In this document: one piece after another, positions 22,201-33,318 of the stretch
Layout: each line of letters opens with the position of its first letter
Position numbering within the stretch: position 1 is the stretch's first letter
DNA from: Miscanthus floridulus
Taxonomy: Eukaryota; Streptophyta; Magnoliopsida; Poales; Poaceae
Reading direction: 5' to 3'
DNA length: 64,000 nucleotides
Assembly (NCBI RefSeq): GCF_019320115.1
Contig: NC_089588.1
Location: 121,030,837-121,094,836 of the forward strand
The notes under the pieces: model-generated
Databases searched by the model: none
Seen by the model: only the letters and a program-made list of their open reading frames with translations
What the model was told of the DNA's origin: nothing
Position numbers and translations under genes: made by a program

Positions 22201-25200
22201 TTAGTGTCTAGGATATGCTTGAGCAAGTAGAAAAGTAGAAAATGCTCTCCGCCCCTTGCCCATAAAAGCAGGGGTAGTGCTATGGTACAAACAAGACATT
22301 CTATTTTCAATTCCAACAAGAGGCCAAGGCCAAGCTGCCCTCTGGCTTTCCTAATTCCAATCTGAATCTGAGATCTATCTCGTGGTTCCAAGGGCCAACA
22401 ACTGGTATCAGAGCCGGAGTTCTTGCGAGTCCGGTGAGCAGCCATGTCCACCACTAGCCAGATCGAGAGAGCGCATGCCGCTGCCGGTGCTGTGAGGAAC
22501 CCCGGTGGTGTAGCAGCTGCGGAAGCCAACGATCGCGCGATGCACCTTGCTGCCGTAGACACAGCGGCTGCGGCAGCGGTCGACGGCCAGGCAGGCAGTG
22601 GCTACGGCACAAGCCGCTACGGCCGCGGCTACAGTGCTGCGCGTCGAGATGGAGCGGGAGCCGGTCGGTGGGTCACAAAGCCCAGCAAGGCGTCGTCTTC
22701 AGTCGCCGTCACCAGAGCAGCGCCGTGGACGCCATGGTCGCTCACCAGTGGTGCAGCCGGTGGTGCAGACCATCTACCGTGACTCCAGAGCGGGGACGTC
22801 GTGGACGATTGAAAGGTCCTTGTTTGGTTTTAGTAATTGAGTGACAACCTAGGTGGACTAATATGTGTTTAAGTGAAATACATAGCTGATTAGTCTATAT
22901 GTAATTGTGTGATGAAGGATCTCATTACATATGAGACATGACATGGAGTCATGTGACTAGGTGGAGAAGATCAAGACAAGACTTGGCTTGATGGACTGGT
23001 TGCAAGAGTGAAGGGCAAGTCAGAGGCTTTGAAGCGCTGGACCGCTTGGCGGGATGCTTGAGCAAAGACTTGGCGCTGATGGACCGATGCAACGGTGAAG
23101 AGCAAGTAAAGTCAAGATTGATGAACCAATACGTCGCATGATGATATGAAGTGGATCATATCATTTGTGATAGTGTTGGTGCATGTGTTGCATCAACATT
23201 GGAGGAGATGGAATGGAATGCGCAAGGCAAAGGTATAACTTGTAGGGCATTTCATTTCACCGGTCATAGGTGTGTAGAGAAGTTTATGACCGGGTTTAGG
23301 ACAGATGGCCATACTATAAAGAGAGGCAAACTTGTTTGCATATCGGTCATTTAGTGCCACTTGAGCGATCTAATATTGTGATGTTGCTAGGATCGAGTGG
23401 CGTGGTGAAGAGAGTGAAAACCCTTTGAAAAATGTTTGTGAATATGCTAACACACATGCACAAAGGTGATACACATTGTGTTTAGCACTTGGGAGCAAGG
23501 GTTTGAAACTTCACCGGTGCCCTAGAGAGAAAAGATAGGGTTTCACAGAACTGACTAGACGCTGGTCCCTGTGGGACCGAACGTGTCCGGTGCTTAACCC
23601 TGGTGCGTAGACTCTGCACCAGATGATGGCCCCGTGTGACCGGACGCGTGCAGTGGCTCACCCTAGCCTCGAGCTCGCTGGCCAGGGTGACTAGACACTG
23701 CCCCCGGGAGTGACCGGACACGCCTGGGCTGCTGACCCGCGCTGACAGAGAGAGGACCGGACACTGAGCGAGTCTGGTCAATACTGACTGGACGTGTCCG
23801 GTGATGAAAATCATGTTTTGAACCTCTCTGAGTAATGACCGGACACTGTGTTTGGTGAGTCCGGTCAGTGCACCGGACGTGTCCGGTGCAAGCGCAGTGA
23901 GCGTGCGTGAGTTAGCCATTGCGCACCAACGGATAGTTTCAAATGGTCGAGACACATGTCAATGGGTGATACACCGGACGCTGCGCACCGAACGCGTCCG
24001 GTGCACCCTACAGCACGTCCGGTGCATGCGCAGAGTGCCTAGTAATATGGGGTAATGGCTCCATTTGGTTGAGGGGCTATATAAGCACACCATGGCTGGC
24101 CTTGGGCTCGTTGCTGAGCACCCTTGAGCCTTGGTGGCTTGTGTAGGTGTGCTTGGGATCCCTCTAACTCACTTGTGCTTGCAAGAGTGCGAATCGATTA
24201 TGAGTGAGTGCGATTCTAGTGTGTTGCTTTGAGAGATAGCATCGAGTGGCACTAGATGTTCGTGTTGCAAGCCAATGGTGCTTATTACTCTTGGAGGTTG
24301 CCACCTCCTAGACATCTTGGTGGCTTGTGGCTCCGTCGAAGCACACAAAAAGATTGTGCGTGGCTCCGAAGAAGGCTTGTGAGGGGCATTGTGCTCGCCC
24401 CACGGGGATCGTGAAGAGCAACTCTAGTAAAGCATGTCATTGAGCTACCCTCACTTGTGGGTAGGTTCTTGCAGCGCCCAATTATTGGGCTTGGCGAGTG
24501 ATGCCAATTAGCGCGCCGAACCACCAAGTGAACGATCGACACAACAGGGACTAGCTTGGTTGCAACCAAGTGAACCTCGGGAGAAAAATCACCGTATCAA
24601 CCTTGTCATCATCTTCTTGGTGGTTTGCTCTTTACATACACAAGCTTGTATTTGCATTTCTTCATATACATTGTGCTTGTGTAGTTGCTCTAGTAACTAG
24701 ATTAATTTTAGTAACTTGCTAGTTACCTTCTTTGCTTGTGTAGCTTAGAAGTAGCTCCCTTGCATAACTAGTTGGCCTGTGTAACCTTGCTAGTTAAATT
24801 GCTTAGTTTGTGTAGCTAAGTAATTTGAGCTCTCTAGTTTGGCTTGTGTACCCTTGATATTGAGCATTGCTAGTGAGCTTAGGCTTTGTGCGCTTTGCTT
24901 CACTAGTTTGTGTAGGAGCTCCGCGGTGTGCTTAAAGTACTAGTTGCTTAGGTTTGTGTGACCTTGCAACCTAGACTTGTTTAGGTGAGCTTTCTAACCC
25001 GACACCTTAGTAGCATAATTAGTTAATTGTTTAGGTGCTTGAAGTAATAGATAGAGGGGTGTAGTCTTGGCTAGACTGATAAGTTTAATTCCACATTTGT
25101 TTCAGTTAGTCGGTGCGATTAATTTTTGAAAGGACTATTCACCCCCTCTAGTTCGTCATATCGACTCTACACTAATGCTCATGAGGACCAACTACCACGA

Positions 25201-28200
25201 GTGGAGCCTATTGATGAAGGTCAAGATGCAGGCACGATAGATCTAGGACGCAGTCGGGTTCAGGGATTTTGAGTTCCACAATGATCGGCAGGCGCTAGAG
25301 GCGTTGTGCACCACCATGCCACCAGAGATCGGCACCTCCCTCTCCAACAAGGCGATGGCAAAGGAGCCCTAGGACTCCATCGCTACCGCACGCCTCGACG
25401 ATCACCGGATCCGTTGAGCAATGCTACAGCGGCTTTGACAGGAGTGGGAAGGCCTCGCCTTTAACCTTGGTGAGAAAGTCAGAGACTTTGCCTTTTACTT
25501 TTCTTGCCTGAAGGTGCAGATGGCGTGCAACAGCGACCCCGACATCAATGATGCTCGTGTAGTGGAGAACCTCATGCGCTACATCCCCAAGAAGTACTCC
25601 CAGATCATGTCGGCGATCGAGAAGCTTCTCGATTTTGAGGTGCTGTCCATCGAGGAGGTCAACGGGAGGATCAAGGCGAGGCAAGATCGTGAGGAGGCAC
25701 CCCATACCGAGCCAAGCACCACCAGAGGCAAGCTGCTCAACACCGCCGAGCAGTGGCGGGCCTTCGAGAAGATGAAGAAGGATGAGGCTTCTAGCTTTTG
25801 TCTGCCCAGGGAGCATCGTCGATGACCACACGATGGCAAGAAGAAGGAGGAGAAAGGACCTCGGGTGTGGGCTGGTGGTGACAATGGCGCCACCACCGAG
25901 CGCAAAGTGATCCAGGATTATACCTGCCTCAACTATGGTAGGACCAGCCATTGGGCCAAGAACTGCCACCTTCGTCCACGCCATGGTGGGTAGGCTCACA
26001 TCGCTCAAGCAGAGGAGGGGGACCATGCGCTTTTCTTGGTGCATTGGTGTGTTGAGTTGCGGCAAGAAACAGGGGAGGAGGAGAAAGATTCAAGCTTTCC
26101 CCTTCCCTCATCGGCCGGCTCTGCCCTGCTCCACCTTGATGAACCACGCGCCCACGCCTTCCTTGGCACGAGCCTTGGCGACAACAAGATCGATGGCTGG
26201 TACCTCGACATCGGTGCCACCCACCACATGACTGGTTAGCGTGAGTTCTTCTCCGACCTTGACTCCGGCGTGAAAGGCTGCATCAAGTTCAGTGATGCCT
26301 CTGTCGTCGAGATCAAGGGGGTCGGCTCAGTTGTTTTCACCACCCAGACTGGTGAGCACCGGTTGCTCACCGGTGTCTACTACATTCCCGCACTGAGGAA
26401 CTCCATCATTAGCTTGGGACAGCTGGATGAGAATGGCTCGAGCATGGAGATCGAGCATGGGATACTATGCATTTGGGATCACCATCACTAACTTCTCGCC
26501 AAGGTAAATAGAGGCAAAAATTTCCTTTATGTTCTCCATGTGCAGGTGGCATAACCCGTGTGCCTTGTAGCCCACCGCGATGACGACGCTTGGCGGTGGC
26601 ACGAGCGTTTCGGGCACCTCAACTTCAAGGCCCTGAAGCTGCTCGGCAACAAGGAGATGGTGCAGGGCATGCCTCGTGTCGACCATGTGGAGTAGTACTG
26701 CGACACCTGTGTCCTTGCTAAGCAGCGGTGGCTCCCCTTTCCCCGCCAGGTGAGCTTCCGCGCCAAGGAGAAGCTAGAGCTCATACACGGTGACCTCTGC
26801 GGCCCCGTGACATCGGCTACACCTGGAGGACGACGCTACTTCCTCCTCCTTATCGACGACGTGTCCCACTACATGTGGGTAGACCTGCTCAACACCAAGG
26901 CAGCAATAGTAGATGCCATCAAGCGCCACCAAGCAGCTATTGAGAAGGAATACGGTCACAAGCTCTGGGTGCTACGCACAGACAGTGGCAGTGAGTTCAT
27001 GGTGGCTGAGTTCGTGGCATACTGCACCAATGAGGGGATTTAGCGCCACTTCTCTGCCCCATACTCCCCATAGCAGAACAGCATCGTCGAGCGCCACAAC
27101 CAGAAGGTGGTGGCTACCGCCCATGCCTCCTCAAGCAGAGAGGGATGCCGACGATCTACTAGGGGGAGGTGGTGCCGACCGCTATGCATCTGCTCAACTG
27201 CTCGTCGACCAAGGCGCTTGATGGCAAGACCCTGTATGAGGCCTGGCACGGGTGCAAGCCGGCGATCGGCTACCTACGGGTGTTCGGTTGCCTGGCATTC
27301 ATCAAGGAGCTCAACCATGTTGGCAAGCTTAATGATCAGAGTTCACCAGGGGTCTTCATTGGCTATGGAGAGGGGGCTAAAGCCTATCGTGTGTTTGACC
27401 TGGTGACGTGGTGTGACCGAGTGGCTCACAACGTCATGTTCGACGAGGGTTGTGGCTAGGCGTGGGGCAAGATGGCTGATGATGGATCGACGGTGGCTCT
27501 GCGCGACTTCACCATCGAGTACACATGGGATGGAGGAGCTGGGGGAGCACAGAGTGCACCTCCGACGGCATCTACGACCACATCACCAGCCTCAACGACC
27601 ACATCAACAGCTCCGCCGCGCTCACCATCACCAAATTCGGGGGGAGCTTGGAAATTGGTCGATGGCCATCGGAAGCTCATTAGCAACCCAGCCAACCACT
27701 CTACCACCACAGTGGACCGCATCGGCACCGGAGCGGACCACACCAGCAAAACTCCGACCACCAGAAACTGGCCAGCGGCTGTAAGAACTCCACCAGCAGC
27801 CGATCCGACCACACCACCTTCGTCTTCGACTATAGCATCTCCTGCCTCGCCTACTGGTCGGCAGTCTGAGATTGAGTTCGTGACTCCGCGAGAGGACGAT
27901 GAAGACTGCCTGGATGCCTACTACGACGATGAGCTTCTATGGTATCGCACGATGGCAAACATGCTCGGTGACCAGTCTACTTCAGAGCAGGCAGAGCGGC
28001 TCTTCGCCCAGCTTCTTCTAACGCACGCAGGTGAGCCGACCACTTATGCTAAGGCGCAAGGTGATCCAGCATGGTGGGCGGCGATGGAGCAGGAGCTCAA
28101 GTCCATTGAGTAGAGTCACACCTGGGAGTTGGTGCCACTACCCGATGACCACCGCCCCATCACCCTCAAATGGGTGTTCAAGATCAAGAAGGATGAGCAG

Positions 28201-31200
28201 GGCGCGGTGATCAAGCACAAGGCGCGGCTAGTGGCACGTGGTTTTGTTCAGCGAGAGGGCATCGACTACGACAACACCTTCGCCCCTGTGGCGCGCATGG
28301 AGTCGGTACGTGCCCTCCTCGCGCTGGCAGATCAGGAGAGGTGGAAGGTCCACCAGATGGACGTCAAGTCCGCCTTCCTCAATGGTGACCTCAAGGAGGA
28401 GGTGAACGTGTGCTAGCCACTAGGCTTCGCCATCGCCGGAGAAGAAGGCAAGGTGTACGACCTACACAAGGCCCTCTATGGCCTACATGAGGCGGCAGTG
28501 TACCGACAGGGCAGCAGGTGTTCTGTCCTGCTTGTCAGCTTGTACGTTGATGACCTCATCATCACTGACGCTGAAGGAGACAGAGTGGAGGCGTTCAAGG
28601 CGCAGCTGAAGAAGGAGTTTGACATGAGAGACCTCGGCCTCCTCTGCTTCTACCTCGGTGTCGAAGTGCGCCAAGACACCAGTGGCATCGCCCTCCGCCA
28701 AACCCACTACGCCAAGCGTAGCCTTGAGCTCGGTGGCATGATGGGCTGCAATCCATCCCATACCCTGATGGAGGAGTGGCTCAAGTTTAGTCGGTACAGC
28801 ACGACGGAGGAGGTCAACCCCACACACTACCGGCAGCTGATCGGGAGCTTGCGTAAACCTAGTCCATACCCGGTCGGACCTCACGTTCGCCATCGGGTAC
28901 GTGAGCCGGTTCATGGGGCGGCCCATGATGGAGCATCCAAAGGCCGTCAAGCGCATCCTTCGCTATGTGGCGGGCACCCTTGACTATGGTCTTCACTACG
29001 GCAGGGCCCCCGACACAGTGTGCTTCGTTGGCTACTGCGACAGTGACTTCGTCAGCGACGTGGACACCAGCAAGAGCACAACAGGGACCATGTTCTTCCT
29101 CGGTGGTTGCTTGGTTAGCTGGCAGTCCCTCAAGCAGAAGGTGGTGGCCCTCTCGAGCTGTGAACCAGAGTACATCGCCACCACCACTGCATCAACTCAG
29201 GCACTATGGTTATCAAGGATGCTGGCAGAGCTCCTTGGCAGGAATGTGGATGTGGTTCAGTTGAAGGTGGACATCAAGTCTGCTCTAGCTCTGGCCAAGA
29301 ATCATGTCTTCTATGAAAGAAGCAAGCACATTCGCATCAAGTACCACTTCATCAGGGATTGCTTGGAGGATGGGAGCATCAAGGCTAGCCACATTGCCAC
29401 CACTGATCAGCTGGCTGATATCCTCACCAAGTCGCTGGGAAAGTCCAAGTTCCAAGAGATGAGGGAGAGGATTGGGCTATAGTAGATCACTTCCAGTGCT
29501 CGGCACAAGGCTTAGGGGGAGAATGATAGATAAGCCTAGTGCTCAGCACTTGTATCTTACATTTTCTGCAAGTTTGCTTTTGCATTAAGAATATGCTCAA
29601 CATCCACTTTAGTGGCTAGGATATGCTTGAACAAGTAGAAAAGGAGAAGATGCTCTCTGTCCCTTGCCCATAAAAGCAGGGGCAGTGCTATTGTACAAAC
29701 AAGCCATTGCATTTCCAATTCCAACAAGCGGCCAAGGCCAAGCTGCCCTCTGACTTTCCCAGATCTGATCAGAATCTGAGATCCATCTCGTGGTTCGAGG
29801 GCCAACAGGACCATCTTTCTTGAGGAAATAACTCATCCTGACATTAACATGAAAGCTATCTTGCCATGATTTTTCAGTTCTGTACTTGCATGACCGTTTG
29901 AGCACTTATACCCTTGCTTCCCTAATAAACCATGTTGAAATCATATAGAAGCGATAAGTGATATTGTTGGGTGCCAGCTAGCATGACACAGGAAGAAGGA
30001 AATTTGTGTAAATAATTGTGCTGCTATCAAGTAGGAAACTATGATTTTCATATGCCACACATTCAGATAAGGACTTTGCATAGCTAGCACAATAAACATG
30101 CACGTGGACTTTTATTATTAGACTCGCAAATCAAACTCCTCATGACCGCAATCAGTAGGTACAATATTAGTTGTTAGTTGTTACCCTACAGTAGTGCTTA
30201 TACATGTACATACAAGGTGTTTGGTTTCAGGAATAGCTAGCCTTTTAGAGAAGTGAAAACTTGGTTCCAGCCTCTACAGCTGCACACAACCATAAGACTA
30301 CAATCACAAAGAAGAATGATCAAAATTTATTGGGTCCCAGCTAACATGACAGATAGATTTATTTATTTTTTGCCTCAAATGGCAGATAGAAAATTGTGCT
30401 GGTATCAAGTAGAAAACTGTGATTTTCATATGCCTCACATCCAGATAACGACTTTGCATAACTGGCACAAGGATATGTGAACAACCACAAATAAACATGA
30501 ACGTGGACTTTTATTAGACACACAAATCAAATACTGCTCATGACCACAATCAGTAGGAGTACAAAGTTATTCAGCTAATTAATTACTTACCTCGATTCCA
30601 AATTATCTACACATAGTGCATACAAAAAGTATTATCCTCTCCGTTCTAAATTATTAATCATTCCAACTTTTTTGGAGAGTCAAAACAACTCAAGTTTAAC
30701 CATAGTTATATAGAGAATTATAAAGATTTTATAACATCAGATAGGTATACATTGAAAAATATAATTAATGAAGAATCTAACAATGATACTTATTTGGTGT
30801 CATAAAGGATCAAAATTAGAGAAGAATGATCAAAATTAAAGCAAGTCTTTTATCCTTTCTTTCGAAAAAGGACCAGGTAGGGTACGGTGGTCCTTCACGT
30901 ATGGTACGGTACTTGCGAGCGATGTTACTAATAATGTTTTGATTGGACTGAACTGAATGGGCCGGCCGGCATGTATACGTCCACAGAAGATTTCTGCTGA
31001 GCCTCACGTGCGTGCTCACTGAAACTGAATGAATGGTGTGGGAAATTAATGCTGTCAATGCCAAGTTGTTGCGGAAGCGAAACCACCACTAGGCCTAAAA
31101 TGCCAAATTTTTCAAGATTCCTCGTCACATCGAATCTTTGGACGCATGCATGAAGCATTAAATATAAATAAAAAATAAAACTAATTACACAGTTTAAATC

Positions 31201-31987
31201 CACGAGACGAATCTTTTAAGCCTAATTAGACTATGATTAGATACTAATTGTCAAATAACAACGAAAATGCTACAGTAGCGTTTTGCCAAAATTTTTGGCA
31301 TCCAAACTGGCCCTAATAATTTGGACGGCAGCGCGCCGAGATATGAATAGTGATGGGAGCATAGCCAATGACTGCAACGTACTACTTCTGCTGCAATTTC
31401 TGAGATTTTGCAGCCTCTACGTAAAACAACATTATCTAGGTTTATGTTAGCAGTATTTTGCTTAGTTGTCCTGTTAATACTTTAATTTGGCGAATCTAGT
31501 TCTAGTCAAACTGCTATAAGTTTAACTAAATTTATAGAAAATAATACCAGCTTTTATAACTTCAAATAGATATATTATGAAAACATGACACATGACAAAT
31601 CTGGCAATGCTTATTTAGTATGATAATTATCATTGTTAGTTTATATAAATTTAGTAAAACTTAAACTTGTTTGACTTAACACCATTATTGATTTTTTGTA
31701 AGAGCAATGGCAAGAGCTTTGCCTGTCAATTAAGAAAGGAAAGCAACTAGGTCATGCTAGCCACATCAAACTTCTTGTGCTCTCTGTCACGGCGATCAGG
31801 AAGCTAGGCCGCATCTATGTCTTCTCTGCCCCTTTGCGGTGGATGTCTAGAAGACGGTCTTATTACAAATATATGGAAAATCTAAGAATACAGTTACACA
31901 CTCAGCCTTCTTCTTATAATTCCGTTGCAGATTGGTGGGGTGACTTGATCAAGCAAGTTCCCAAATAGCAACGACGGGATTTGAATG

Positions 31988-32049
<62 letters not shown>

Positions 32050-33287
32050 GGAGAGTATATTCAGTAGCCGGCTACAAAATAAGTTATTCTGTAGCCACCT
32101 CCATTTACGATAATTTTATGTACTAATTTACGATAATGTCAATACATATTTACGATAGTTGGGTTAATGTAACACATGGGGATATTTACCATAACGTTAT
32201 AGTAAACTACTTAGTAAGGAGTTACTGTAATCTCGTAAATTAACATAGTAATTATCGTAACTCAAAGTGGCTACAGAATAAGCTATTTTGTAGCCAGCTA
32301 CATGGTAGTAGTTCTATATATATATATAACTACTATCCTATAGTTGGCTACAAAATAACTTATTCTGTAGCCCCTTTGAGTTACGATAATTACTATGTTA
32401 ATTTACGAGATTATAATAACTCCTTACTAAGTGGTTTACTATAACGTTATGGTAAATATCCCCATGTATTACATTAACCCAACTATCGTAAATATGTATT
32501 GACATCATCGTAAATTAGTATATAAAATTATCGTAATTTTATATACTAATTTACGATAATGTCAATACATATTTACGATAGTTGGGTTAATGTAACACAT
32601 GGGGATATTTATGATAACATTATAGTAAACCACTTAGTAAGGATTTACTATAATCTCGTAAATTAACATAGTAATTATCGTAACTCAAAGTGGCTACAGA
32701 ATAAGTTATTTGTAGCCAACTACAGGATAGTAGTTATATATATATATATATTATTTCCTATTCGCAGGGAGTAGTTACTCCTATGTTTATATCTCTAGAT
32801 TTAGGGCCTCTATGGCCCAACGAAGTGTATGTAGACGGAGCATATCATCATACTAAACCATCTAGGGTAGTATGTATGTCAAGTATATAAATATACATAT
32901 AGTATATGGTTATACTTTTTTATATACTACTGCAGTGGTATTTTAGTAATATATTAAGAAGTATGGGCTCTTTTGAAAAACATTCGCGTACTAAGATTTT
33001 AAGTATCTTAAATTAAGTATCTAAACATACTCAAGCTGATAAATTAGTATGCACACATACAAAATGTGGTTTATTGAAGAAGGGAGTAACTACTCTCGGG
33101 AGTAGAAAAAATGCACCCTTACTAAGTGGTTTACTATAACATTATGGTAAATATCCCCATGTGTTATAGTAACCCAACTATCGTAAATATGTATTGACAT
33201 TATCGTAAATTAGTATATAAAATTATCATATATAGAGGTGGCTACAAAATAACTTATTTTGTAGCTGGCTACTGAATATACTCTTCC

Positions 33288-33318
<31 letters not shown>

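Larger units (their letters stand above)
22116..29807 (+). mobile_element. Ty1/Copia retrotransposon with short LTRs, decayed
   Basis: The LTRs are 22116-22400 and 29524-29807, starting TGATAGATAAGCC and ending GGGCCAACA. They are flanked by GGATC and GGACC (5-bp duplication with one mismatch). A PBS follows the 5' LTR and a purine tract precedes the 3' LTR. The internal order gag, protease, integrase, RT, RNase H is Copia. The two LTRs differ at about 30 positions by eye, so the insertion is old. A 2.4-kb solo LTR interrupts gag. The element runs opposite to the ABCG gene that hosts it. Confidence 0.93.

Noticed and set aside
22149..22562. 137-codon minus-strand ORF
   Set aside because: It spans the Copia LTR, PBS and gag start in antisense and has no coding support.
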